Of a stretch of DNA of 64,000 nucleotides, positions 47,349 through 55,977 are shown piece by piece. The notes beneath the pieces were generated by a model that had not been told where the DNA came from, made no database searches, and saw nothing but the letters and a program-made list of their open reading frames with translations. Position 1 is the first letter of the stretch. Each line of letters starts with the position of its first letter. The stretch lies in NCBI RefSeq assembly GCF_000282195.1, contig NZ_AKJT01000038.1:54770-118769 (forward strand), read 5' to 3'. Both the position numbers and the translations under genes were made by a program. The stretch comes from Pseudomonas sp. GM18 (GTDB taxonomy: Bacteria > Pseudomonadota > Gammaproteobacteria > Pseudomonadales > Pseudomonadaceae).

Positions 47349-47927
47349 TCACCTCATCAGCTCAACTGGCTTATCAACGATCCTGATAACAAAGTTGGCA
47401 GGATCATTGTTAAACGCATCATGTTTTGTGCGATTAGGATCTGCACTCTTAAAATGTACCTTTCCCTTCTCATCAGCAAGATATAACGGCCGACCACTCA
47501 CCTCACTCACAAGCTGAACATAAGCAGGGCCAACCTCAAGATCAGTAAACCCCACCCTTTCCACCCCATGCTTACGCATAGAAAACTCAAAACTTTCCGG
47601 ACCGTTACCTACATAGAGATGATGCGACCCAGGGTTAACTTTTAAACAACTTCCGCCATAAGCTCCCCGCAGAACCGCTACAATTTTGTACGCGCCAGCT
47701 TCAGGAACAAATTTGAACAACAAGGGCTTATCATCCTCATGATCGGCCAGCGTCAAAATACTTGCACTGTCATTACTCGCCAACGCCACTTCGACATCCA
47801 GGCGCTCGCGCTTGGTAATTCGTGGATCACGCAGCCGAAGCTTCAGACGTTGCTGGTTAAGCACCAGCGGTTTCCCGTTGACGTAAAGATTAGCGGTAAA
47901 TGCATTACTTTGATGTTCAAGAGACAT
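47349..47927 (-). CDS. Hypothetical protein, possibly beta-rich, beside toxin genes
   Basis: A 192-residue protein with no signal peptide and no membrane segment. The sequence is rich in short beta-strand patterns (ANLYVNGKPLVLN, GAYKIVAVLRGAYGG, HHLYVGNGPESFEFSM, RPLYLADEKGKVHFKSADP). The repeated hydrophobic-x-G-x-P-L-x-L theme suggests a beta-trefoil or lectin-like fold, but I recognise no named family. The start has GAGGTGAGCT before ATG. Base composition is clearly more AT-rich than the backbone. It shares direction with the 71-residue gene 89 bases upstream. Confidence 0.6.
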   Translation of the reverse strand: MSLEHQSNAFTANLYVNGKPLVLNQQRLKLRLRDPRITKRERLDVEVALASNDSASILTLADHEDDKPLLFKFVPEAGAYKIVAVLRGAYGGSCLKVNPGSHHLYVGNGPESFEFSMRKHGVERVGFTDLEVGPAYVQLVSEVSGRPLYLADEKGKVHFKSADPNRTKHDAFNNDPANFVIRIVDKPVELMR

Positions 47928-48016
47928 AGCTCACCTCATCGTGCTTGGCACTTTATATTTTCCCCGGCAATACAGGCACAAAAACGCCTGTTGCCGAACG
48001 CCTCATCACAAAAATA

Positions 48017-48232
48017 TTAGATCGCCGCCGGGGCCTCTGTAACGTCGGCAGCAGCACCGACGACCGGAAGCTTTACGCGCTTGCGCTTGCGTCGCTCGAC
48101 AATCATCGCGTCCGCATAGTAGCCAGCGGCGTCAACGATATTGACCGTATTGGATTCGGTGCCTGCGTGTTTCAAAATATAACGTGCGGCAATATCATCC
48201 CAAAACGCCCACTCATCTTCATAAACAGTCAT
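48017..48232 (-). CDS. Small hypothetical protein (71 residues)
   Basis: A short protein starting MTVYEDEWAFWDDIAARYIL, with a central ESNTVNIVDAAGYYADAMIV, a strongly basic stretch (ERRKRKRVKLP) and an Ala-rich tail. No domain is recognised. The ATG at 48232 has AAGGATGTGGTC before it; another in-frame ATG at 48268 with GGAAGG ahead is an alternative. It lies next to the divergent toxin-like operon, so it could be a regulator, chaperone or accessory factor, but nothing in the sequence decides this. Confidence 0.5.
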   Translation of the reverse strand: MTVYEDEWAFWDDIAARYILKHAGTESNTVNIVDAAGYYADAMIVERRKRKRVKLPVVGAAADVTEAPAAI

Positions 48233-48506
48233 GACCACATCCTTATAGTTAAAACCTATCCACCTCATGTGAACACCTTCCAAACTACTGACCAACCACA
48301 AACAAGGCAATAGTGGAAAATCATACAACTTAATACACCCACTTAAACAACTCACCCGGAAAACTGAAAAAACCTGAATCAAACCGATGATAAAACTATA
48401 TATATGTACCTCCTCAACCTCCCACCAATAGCTACATTGCCAGTCAACGGCACTTCCAATAGTCAATCAGTGCCCCTATCAACAACCGAAAGAACGGACT
48501 CTTTAC
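48233..48506. promoter_or_regulatory. AT-rich divergent promoter region of the accessory locus
   Basis: A 274-base stretch, strikingly AT-rich for this genome (for example around 48240-48420), between the leftward pair and the rightward toxin-like genes. Promoters for both units must be here. No clear operator palindrome was found. Confidence 0.5.
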
Positions 48507-51500
48507 ATGCCAGATACTTCAATAGTCAGGCGCGACACTTCGCCGCCTCCTGTTCATGTGAGCGATATGGACCCAACGCCGACGCTCGATACTCCAGAAC
48601 CCGATACGCAGTCGGTACACAATCGACGGCAGCGCCTGGTCTTTCAAGACGCACAATTTGGCGAAGTGCAAATCGGCGATTTGACCGTCAGCAGGGTAGA
48701 ACTCTATGAACTGGGGGCACGACTTAATGGACGGCACATCAGTGCCGACGACGTCCAGACATCGACGCCCGATCAGGCTTTCCTTGATGCACTGAGCCTT
48801 GACCCGGACAGAGTGCAGAGCCGCGTACTGCTTAACGAGCGACTGCCAGACCTACTGTTCGAATTGGCCACCCTGCGCTCGGTCAGTATGGAGTCCCTGC
48901 TAACGTCAATTTCCGACAGCTCACCGCAGCCGCTGCACAAACTAGGCAGCCTGCTGGATTCGGCTCAGAAAATGACGCTCTCGCCCCCGGAAATCCCCGA
49001 CAACCTGCCAGACTGGGTCGACAAACTTAAAAGCCGCAGCATGACCAGCGTCGGCGTCGGAATGCAGGCTTACGGTATTTACAGCGGCATTATGGGCGCC
49101 GCCGACGCACTCAAAAAAGGTGACACCCCAGACGTGCTGATCAATTTGGGGGGCATTGCAAGCGAAGGCGCTTCACTGATCGTCGAGCGCGGAGTGGAGA
49201 AGGCCGGACGCGCCATGCTGCAAAATGGCGCCGCTGTGTTCAACGGTTTCCAGGCGACCACTGCTGGTAAGTGGCTGGCGCGTAGCGCGGGACTGATCGC
49301 CAGTGCGCTGACACTGCCGTTCGATCTCTACAGTGCCATCAAATCCTTCAACGAAGCGTCCACTGCCAAGGGCAAAGCCGCTCAGGATCTCTACTTCAAC
49401 GGTGCACTTAGCCTGGCCAGCGCCGGCTTGAGCATTGCCCTGGGGGTGGCTGCACTGGCTGGCTTCACTTCCGCAGGGCCTCTGGGCATTGCCGCAGGCG
49501 CCCTGCTGATCATGGGCGCGAGAATCTACAGCGCCGTACGACAAGTGGACGACATTGACGACTTCATCGACCTGACCATTCATGAACGGTGGCGGTCGGG
49601 CTGGTTCGCGTTCACCGGGCAGACGCTGGATACCGACATCATGGAGCGCTACCTGATCGCGCGGACCAATGACAGCTACGGCAAGCAACTGGCGTTAGCC
49701 GCCCGCAGCTGGCTGGATGGCGAACTGAAAGACAGCATCGACACGGTGGTGCTCGGGAAGTATCAGGTCGTTTTACAGCCGGTCAGGCACTGGAAGCTTG
49801 ACTGGGATGCCGCCGCTGGCGAGAGCGGGTACGTCGACGCCAAAGAACCGGTCGTGCAGGAGACGGACGATGTGTATGACGCCAGTCAAGGCATCCACAA
49901 CATACCCGGGGCCATTATGGGCACCACCACCGAAAACAAGGCGATTCTCTGGCAACTGGGGGGTGGCGATGATCGCGTCTGCGGGGTCAGGCCCAAACCC
50001 AACTATTTCAGTTATGGCGCAGGCAGCAAAGTTCTGGTCGGTGGAGACAAGGACGATCACTTCCTGTTTCAGGGTGCGGCAAAACTGCTCGAAACCTCCA
50101 CCGACACGGCCAGTATTTTATCTGGCGGTGCTGGCAACGATACATTGCAGCTACTGGGTGAAATCGCCCCAGACACACTCCACGCCGGCTTCAACATTGA
50201 CCTGGATGCCGGCATCGCAAGCCTGCGCTCGAATCCCGACCTGGACGTCGCCACCCTGGATTCGATCGAGAATGTCGAAACCCTGGCTGGGGCCAGCAGT
50301 CATGTCATCGGTAATGCTCAACCCAACCGTATCATTCTGCGTGGCACCGATGAGCGGGCCGATGGCGGCGCCGGAAATGATCAGTTACTTGCGCAAGGCT
50401 TTAATGCCACCCTTGACGGCGGTCCTGGTGCAGATCGCTATTTCATCGCTGACAACAGCGGTGCCACCACTCTCCTCGACGATGGTCTGGATGACAGCCT
50501 TATAGAAATGGATTGGCCGTTCGAGCGCATTAAATCCTGGCGTATCGAAGGCACCTCGCTGGTCATTGTCGTGCTGTGCGGTGTCGACGGAGAGCTGCCG
50601 GAAATCAGCCTGACTATCCGCAACGTCTATCAATCGCATGAGGGGAAACGTGAGCTGAAGAATGACAAGCTCCTGTTCATCACGCAGGACGGTTATTCAC
50701 TCAAACCCGACTTGCTTCAAACACTGCCAGGGCTTGCGAGCCACACCGTCAACGTCATCATTGTGGCGGTCGGCCAACAAAAACCGCGACCGAGCCTGTT
50801 CAAAGGTGGCGAATACGTCCTTCCTGCCCAAGCCGACCTCAGCTGTTTCATCTGCCGCCATCAGCCATCGACCCTATTGAATGTCGAGCGGACAGAAAAC
50901 AACCGTATCGTCACCACCCTTCATGTGGACTACGACAGCAGCGAGATCGAAGCTGTGCAGGTTGACTACACCGTCACTTCAACCCGCCAGGGCAACTTTG
51001 ACTATCTGCATTACAGCAATATCAATCTGACGGTGCGCTTTAACGATCAAAAACAGCTGACCCTCAAGCATCTGGCGCGCAATCGCGCATCGACGGGAAC
51101 CCACGTCGGGGGCAGCCTGATAGCGGCCGGGATCGAACTCAATCGCCAACTCCTGCTGATCATGCGTGACGGCAAGTCCTTTCGGATGCGCCCCCCCACT
51201 CACTCATACCTTGATGATCATCGCCAACCGGGAGACAAACTGATCGAAGCCAGTCTCTCGCCGATGGAACGCACCGGCCACTACATGCTCTCAGCGCCGG
51301 CGAAACATCCGGCCATCGTGCTCAAACCACAGGCGCAACGCGTGGATATTGAAGCGGTCCTCCAAACAGCCATCTATGTGCTGGAGGGCATGGCCGCGAC
51401 CTACGATATCTACCCCGCAGCAGACAGCCTGATCATACTTTCGACCCCTGCCGCCGCAACCAGGGCGAGCCGTGGCTCCACTTGGACGATTCACACCGAA

Positions 51501-51935
51501 CACCTGAGAACCGCCATCGAATACCCGGACATCAGACTCGATGACGCGCTGCTGCGTATCGGCAACATTCACATCACCGTCCCCCGGCATGATGATCCGG
51601 CAACGCCGCTGGAAAACATCCGCGTGCGGTCATCCGTGGGCCATCAATACGATGTCGACCTGGAGTTTGACCTGATTCACCTGGCACAACTCAACGCCCG
51701 CTCCTATGCCGGCCCCGCCGCCCTGCTGGGCGACCTGCGACGCCAGCAACGCCTCGACATGCCTATGATCGATCTGGTTCCCATCGAGCATTTATCCCTC
51801 AATGACGGCAGATCCGGCGCTTTGTACTACGACGCCAACACGCAGAACCTGGCCGTTGACAGCGACTGGTCACGCCTACTGACCGCTGATGATGTTTTCA
51901 TCTCGCAAGCCTCTGCCAACACTACAAAAACCTGA
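48507..51935 (+). CDS. Large putative toxin/translocator with TcdA/TcdB-pore-like region and RTX-like repeats
   Basis: A 1142-residue protein without signal peptide. Residues 1-175 are polar. About 180-400 is an alternating amphipathic/hydrophobic region (VGMQAYGIYSGIMGAADALK; ARSAGLIASALTLPFDLYSA at about 258-277; ASAGLSIALGVAALAGFTSA at about 304-323; then IYSAVRQVDDIDDFIDLTIH). This pattern recalls the pore-forming/translocation domain shared by C. difficile TcdA/TcdB and the Mcf/FitD insect toxins. From about 509 to 645 come glycine-Asp nonapeptides of RTX type (VGGDKDDHF, SGGAGNDTL, DGGAGNDQL, DGGPGADRY) on a likely beta-roll. The remaining 500 residues are beta-rich and unrecognised. 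No glycosyltransferase or protease motif was seen. It stands 62 bases before the ART-like gene, so the two are probably one operon and may form a translocator-enzyme pair. Confidence 0.6.
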   Translation: MPDTSIVRRDTSPPPVHVSDMDPTPTLDTPEPDTQSVHNRRQRLVFQDAQFGEVQIGDLTVSRVELYELGARLNGRHISADDVQTSTPDQAFLDALSLDPDRVQSRVLLNERLPDLLFELATLRSVSMESLLTSISDSSPQPLHKLGSLLDSAQKMTLSPPEIPDNLPDWVDKLKSRSMTSVGVGMQAYGIYSGIMGAADALKKGDTPDVLINLGGIASEGASLIVERGVEKAGRAMLQNGAAVFNGFQATTAGKWLARSAGLIASALTLPFDLYSAIKSFNEASTAKGKAAQDLYFNGALSLASAGLSIALGVAALAGFTSAGPLGIAAGALLIMGARIYSAVRQVDDIDDFIDLTIHERWRSGWFAFTGQTLDTDIMERYLIARTNDSYGKQLALAARSWLDGELKDSIDTVVLGKYQVVLQPVRHWKLDWDAAAGESGYVDAKEPVVQETDDVYDASQGIHNIPGAIMGTTTENKAILWQLGGGDDRVCGVRPKPNYFSYGAGSKVLVGGDKDDHFLFQGAAKLLETSTDTASILSGGAGNDTLQLLGEIAPDTLHAGFNIDLDAGIASLRSNPDLDVATLDSIENVETLAGASSHVIGNAQPNRIILRGTDERADGGAGNDQLLAQGFNATLDGGPGADRYFIADNSGATTLLDDGLDDSLIEMDWPFERIKSWRIEGTSLVIVVLCGVDGELPEISLTIRNVYQSHEGKRELKNDKLLFITQDGYSLKPDLLQTLPGLASHTVNVIIVAVGQQKPRPSLFKGGEYVLPAQADLSCFICRHQPSTLLNVERTENNRIVTTLHVDYDSSEIEAVQVDYTVTSTRQGNFDYLHYSNINLTVRFNDQKQLTLKHLARNRASTGTHVGGSLIAAGIELNRQLLLIMRDGKSFRMRPPTHSYLDDHRQPGDKLIEASLSPMERTGHYMLSAPAKHPAIVLKPQAQRVDIEAVLQTAIYVLEGMAATYDIYPAADSLIILSTPAAATRASRGSTWTIHTEHLRTAIEYPDIRLDDALLRIGNIHITVPRHDDPATPLENIRVRSSVGHQYDVDLEFDLIHLAQLNARSYAGPAALLGDLRRQQRLDMPMIDLVPIEHLSLNDGRSGALYYDANTQNLAVDSDWSRLLTADDVFISQASANTTKT

Positions 51936-51997
51936 GTCAACGAAACCAGCAGCCCTTGAGGGCAGCCCCCAATGCAACCTCTGGAAAGGAATCCAGC

Positions 51998-54646
51998 ATG
52001 GCGCCCAAGCCTCCAACACCTGCAATACCAACACCCAGAGCACCGGAACTGCCGGCGCTGAACATCCCGCCACTGCCACGGGACAGCCAATCAACGTTGA
52101 CCCGACCCCATGAGCCGGGCACAACCTCGCAAACGTTACCAGCAGGTACACTGCATCCAGTCGACCGAGGGGCCGGGGTACCGCCTCCGACGCCGATTGC
52201 AGGACCGTCGACTCACGTCCGTGACAGCAGCGCCAACCCTTCCTCCGATCTGAGCGATGTCGACCCGTGGAAACATTATCGCCTGCCGTCTCAGGCTCGA
52301 AGCGCACTGCCCGCCCCCGACGCTGAAGGCTTGCGTATTGCCAGACTCCATTACGTCGACCTCGACAATGGCATCACCGTTCGGGTGGGCTGGGACGAAA
52401 ACACCCAGGCATACCGGGCAAAACGGCGCGACGATCTAACACCCTCCGGGCCAATCCTGTACCTCAATGACGATCGCAAGACATGGAGGACAAGACAGTC
52501 GCAAAGCTCAACAAGTGCCGCAGGCTCGACGTCCCCCCCAGTGGAGAAACGCCCGCGCCTGGACCAAGCACAGCACTCGCAGCCTGATGCCGCGCCCACC
52601 TACATCAACACCGACCACTATGTTTGGAACGAAAACGCCAACAATCACCACGGTTATGTGGTCATGCACCGTAAAAGGGGGCTGGACGATACTGTCGGCC
52701 CACCATCCTGTATGGCGTTCAGGGACGACAATGGTTTGTTTGTCGGCGTTGAACCCGCGACGATTCGAATCAACCAGCCCGCAAGGCTATTGCCGGCGTG
52801 GACCGATCGCGACCTCTGGGATTTTTACGGCATTCACGGTAATGACATCGAGCGATTCCGCACCGAAGCAGCCACTACAGGCAAGAAACCCCGGTGGGCC
52901 AAGCCTCGTGCGCAAAGACTGGAAAACGTCTACCTGTATGACGAGCTGCGCCGCTGGCTGGGTCCGAATGAGCCCCGCGAGACATACGTCAAAACCCTGG
53001 AGGGCTACACGCCGCAACGACTGGCAACAATGCTCGACAAGGTTAATCTGTACTGGAAAACCAACCGTCCGCCAATCGACGCAAATAGCGCGCAAGGCAG
53101 CGGCGTGCCTACGCCCGTGCCACGTCCCGTGGTTACACAACCGGCCGGGGCGAATCCGAGCGCTCCCGTCTTCGGTGATCACGCTCACTACACTTGGGAC
53201 ATAAACAACAAAACCCGACAAGGTTATGTTGTGATGCACCGCAACCAAGGCCTGGATGACAGTTACGGCCCGGTGACCCAATTGGCCTTCCACGATGACA
53301 AGCGCCTGATCAACGTCCAAGCACCCGGGTACAACATTGATCGACACTCGCCGTTACGGCCATTCTGGAGCGACTATGTCATCTGGAATCTGTACAGGAT
53401 CGAGGGTAGGGATATCGAGCGGTTCCGCCAGGAAGTCGCGCTCACCGGCATGCCGCCACAATGGGTCAAGCCTCGCGAATATCCGTCGCTCAGAGAGCAG
53501 TTGATTGATCACCTGCGACTGTGGACCAGCAGCCCGCATAGACCTGTTGAGTTGCAAGCCGACTTTATCGCCAAACTGCGGCCTTATAATCTTTCCACTC
53601 GACAGCTTTCACAACTCTGCACTGAACTGACGGCGACGGGACAGTTTCCGAACCGCCTTAATAATGACCTGCCGATGTGGGTAGAAGCTCACAGACAAAC
53701 GACGCTGAACGAGACTGACATCCAGCGATTCGAGCCGTTTATTGCTGAGTTCCAAACTGAAATCCTGAGCCTGAGAAATCAGGGCCATGCCCCCAGCTCT
53801 TTGAAGGATCACCTGACGCCCACGTTTTTCAATAGCCTGCTAAGCCATGTCGGTTATCGTCGCAACCGGCATAATTGCCTGGCCAGATCCGACATTCCGG
53901 CCATGTTCAGAGCGGATGACCGCACCCCGTTCGAGTTCGCCAGAGATAATGTCATGCTTTCCCGGGGGGCACTTGGGGAAGGTACCACCGAGCAGATCGC
54001 CGTGAGTGCGACCTTCAGTCTCAAGGATGCCGTGAACTATGCAAGGGAGGTCGACCCTGAAGCGCTCGCCTACGACAGCCAATTCGACACACACGCCGGA
54101 AAACAGGCTGACGACGTTGACGACGTTGACGACGACCCATTGGCCATTTTCCAACCGGTTCTGGGCGAATACATCTCGAAGCGACGCTCCCAGGGCTTTT
54201 CGTTCTACTACCTGTTCGATACGCGCTATATCGAAGTCGTCCCGGCACGGGAAAACTATGCCTTCAACAAGGATGCCCTCGACAAACCGCTGCCCGGAAG
54301 CAAAACCTGGTTTCCCGATGATGATCTGGAGGGGCACATTTCGGTATCCAGCCGTGGTTTCAGCGCGGATCGGATCTGGCTGGTGAATTCAAACCTGACC
54401 CGTGCAGCCAAGGTCACGGATATTCATACGCAGTCTATTGAAGACAGCGGTGACGGGACAGACAGCCATGCTGACGCCATTGAAGAACGCACGTGGGCCG
54501 GACAGCTGAACAGAGATGAATATGACGCCCTGATCGACCAGGTGGCGAACTCAGGTAAACCCGTTCTTGATTTCCCTGCCAACCAGGATGTCTTCTCCAA
54601 CGACATTGTCTTTACGACTGGCAGCGTCAGCCCGAACGCTGTCTGA
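51998..54646 (+). CDS. Putative toxin with C-terminal cholera-toxin-like ADP-ribosyltransferase domain
   Basis: An 882-residue protein without signal peptide; the ATG at 51998 follows AAAGGAATCCAGC. Residues 1-100 are Pro/Thr/Ser-rich. Two copies of a roughly 100-residue module follow (about 202-304 and 393-494; shared GYVVMHR..GLDD..GP and DIERFR.E..TG..P.W.KPR), each with a helical tail. The C-terminal part (about 631-800) aligns by eye with the heat-labile enterotoxin/cholera toxin A chain: FRADDRTPFEF with R638 (YRADSRPPDE in cholera toxin), AVSATFSLKDAVNYA near 668 (YVSTSISLRSA), FYYLFDTRYIEVV (YYIYVIATA), and EGHISVSSRGFSADRIWLV from E778 (QEVSALGGIPYSQIYGW). The second Glu of the catalytic E-x-E appears as His780, so activity is uncertain. 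An acidic DDVDDVDDD run sits at about 705-713. Confidence 0.6.
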   Translation: MAPKPPTPAIPTPRAPELPALNIPPLPRDSQSTLTRPHEPGTTSQTLPAGTLHPVDRGAGVPPPTPIAGPSTHVRDSSANPSSDLSDVDPWKHYRLPSQARSALPAPDAEGLRIARLHYVDLDNGITVRVGWDENTQAYRAKRRDDLTPSGPILYLNDDRKTWRTRQSQSSTSAAGSTSPPVEKRPRLDQAQHSQPDAAPTYINTDHYVWNENANNHHGYVVMHRKRGLDDTVGPPSCMAFRDDNGLFVGVEPATIRINQPARLLPAWTDRDLWDFYGIHGNDIERFRTEAATTGKKPRWAKPRAQRLENVYLYDELRRWLGPNEPRETYVKTLEGYTPQRLATMLDKVNLYWKTNRPPIDANSAQGSGVPTPVPRPVVTQPAGANPSAPVFGDHAHYTWDINNKTRQGYVVMHRNQGLDDSYGPVTQLAFHDDKRLINVQAPGYNIDRHSPLRPFWSDYVIWNLYRIEGRDIERFRQEVALTGMPPQWVKPREYPSLREQLIDHLRLWTSSPHRPVELQADFIAKLRPYNLSTRQLSQLCTELTATGQFPNRLNNDLPMWVEAHRQTTLNETDIQRFEPFIAEFQTEILSLRNQGHAPSSLKDHLTPTFFNSLLSHVGYRRNRHNCLARSDIPAMFRADDRTPFEFARDNVMLSRGALGEGTTEQIAVSATFSLKDAVNYAREVDPEALAYDSQFDTHAGKQADDVDDVDDDPLAIFQPVLGEYISKRRSQGFSFYYLFDTRYIEVVPARENYAFNKDALDKPLPGSKTWFPDDDLEGHISVSSRGFSADRIWLVNSNLTRAAKVTDIHTQSIEDSGDGTDSHADAIEERTWAGQLNRDEYDALIDQVANSGKPVLDFPANQDVFSNDIVFTTGSVSPNAV
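52601..53479 (+). repeat. Internal duplication of a ~100-residue module
   Basis: Residues 202-304 and 393-494 of the ART-like protein are diverged copies. Shared positions include Y-x-W near the start, GYVVMHR, GLDD, GP, A-F-x-D-D, F/W-x-x-Y/D-x-x-I/L-W and DIERFR-x-E-x-A-x-T-G. A weaker related stretch may begin near residue 113. The DNA copies have diverged well beyond recent duplication. Confidence 0.75.
54110..54136 (+). repeat. Short GACGACGTT tandem repeat inside the ART-like gene
   Basis: Two exact GACGACGTT units are followed by GACGACGAC, encoding DDVDDVDDD. As the unit is nine bases, slippage would change length without shifting frame. Confidence 0.8.
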
Positions 54647-54659
54647 CCTTGCACTGACG

Positions 54660-55256
54660 TCAGGCAAACAACTCCCCCTGCAACTCATCGAGCAGCGCCT
54701 GGATCGCATCCAGCCGCTGCTGCGGATCGTCGAGTTGCAGCAGGTCGATCTTGTCTTCTTCGGAGAACGGCAACAGATAAGCAAGCTGATTGGCCAGCGA
54801 CTGCTGACCCGCCGCTTCGGTGCCCATGTTCAGCGCCTCGACCATCGGGTGCTCGGCCAGGGCCTTGAGCAACGCCACCAGATCGGCGTCTTCATCCTGC
54901 AACGGTTGCTCCGGCTCCTCGTCCAGCCACTCGACTTCGGCGACGATGAGTTGATCGCGCTGCACTTCGGTACTCAGCACATGGAAACGCTGCCCGCCCT
55001 GCACCCGGATGCCTAGCAGGCCGTTGTCCTGCTGCTGGAAATCAGTGATCCGTGCTTCGCAACCGACCATGGCAAAGCCTTCGGGTGCGGCGCCGACTTC
55101 GCTGCCTTCGAGGATGCACACCACACCGAAACCGCCGCCCTGCTTCATGCAGCGGCCGATCATGTCCAGGTAGCGCGCCTCGAATATCTGCAAATCGAGG
55201 TTGCAGCCGGGAAACAGCACTGTATTCAGCGGGAAAAGCGGCAGACTCATAGACAT
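54660..55256 (-). CDS. LON substrate-binding-domain protein
   Basis: A 198-residue protein that consists of the N-terminal domain of Lon protease without ATPase or protease parts: LPLFPLNTVLFPGCNLDLQI, FEARYLDMIGRCMKQGGGFG, GCEARITDFQQQDNGLLGIR, and a helical C-terminal half. Stand-alone LON-domain proteins are common in proteobacteria and their function is unknown. It converges on the ART-like gene with a 13-base gap, marking the right edge of the accessory region. It is 4 bases upstream-to-stop of the LrgB gene end. Confidence 0.85.
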   Translation of the reverse strand: MSMSLPLFPLNTVLFPGCNLDLQIFEARYLDMIGRCMKQGGGFGVVCILEGSEVGAAPEGFAMVGCEARITDFQQQDNGLLGIRVQGGQRFHVLSTEVQRDQLIVAEVEWLDEEPEQPLQDEDADLVALLKALAEHPMVEALNMGTEAAGQQSLANQLAYLLPFSEEDKIDLLQLDDPQQRLDAIQALLDELQGELFA

Positions 55257-55260
55257 TTCC

Positions 55261-55977
55261 TTACACCACCATCGACACCGCCAACGGCAGGAACACCGCC
55301 GTGGCCACGCCCATCAGACTCATCGCCAGCGCCGCGAAGGCGCCGCACTCTTCACTTTCCTGCAAGGCCACCGAGGTGCCGACCGCATGGGCGGTCATGC
55401 CCAGGGCCATGCCGCGGGCCTCTGGACTGTGGACCCCGAGACGGGTCAAAAGACTCGGCCCGAAGATCGCCCCGATCACCCCGGTAATCAACACGAACAC
55501 CGCCGCCAGCGCCGCGACGCCACCAATCTGCTCCGCCACCAGCATGGCAATCGGCGAGGTAACCGACTTGGGGGCCATGGTCATCAGGATCATGTGTTCG
55601 GCGCCGAACCACCAACCCAGCAGCACACCCATGCCCGTGGCGACCACACCGCCTATCACCAGCGTAGTAAATATCGGCCAGAACAACTGTCGAATCCGCC
55701 GCAGGTTGAGGTACAGCGGCACCGCCAGCGCAACGGTGGCCGGCCCGAGCAAGATACTGAGGATCTCGGTGCTCTTGCGGTACTCAACGTAGCTCAGGCC
55801 GCAACTGACCAGCACGCCAATGACCAGCAACATGGAGACCAGCACCGGTTGCAGAAATATCCAGCGGGTTTTCTCGAACGCCGCCAGCACCAATTGATAC
55901 GCGCCCAGCGTAATGCCGATACCGAACAGTGGATGATGAATCACCGACGCCCAGGCGCCGTGCCAGTCGAACATCAT
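55261..55977 (-). CDS. lrgB: LrgB/CidB-family membrane protein
   Basis: A 238-residue protein with about seven membrane segments. Typical LrgB elements are LGPATVALAVPLYLNLRRIR, MAPKSVTSPIAMLVAEQIGG and GMTAHAVGTSVALQESEECG. The family works with LrgA/CidA in murein hydrolase control, and some members transport pyruvate or glycolate (PlgG in plants). Its start overlaps the lrgA stop by 4 bases. Confidence 0.92.
   Translation of the reverse strand: MMFDWHGAWASVIHHPLFGIGITLGAYQLVLAAFEKTRWIFLQPVLVSMLLVIGVLVSCGLSYVEYRKSTEILSILLGPATVALAVPLYLNLRRIRQLFWPIFTTLVIGGVVATGMGVLLGWWFGAEHMILMTMAPKSVTSPIAMLVAEQIGGVAALAAVFVLITGVIGAIFGPSLLTRLGVHSPEARGMALGMTAHAVGTSVALQESEECGAFAALAMSLMGVATAVFLPLAVSMVV

Noticed and set aside
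48507..51935. Type I-secreted RTX protein
   Set aside because: The nonapeptides are few and central rather than C-terminal, and no type I transporter genes are nearby, so I do not assign a T1SS substrate.
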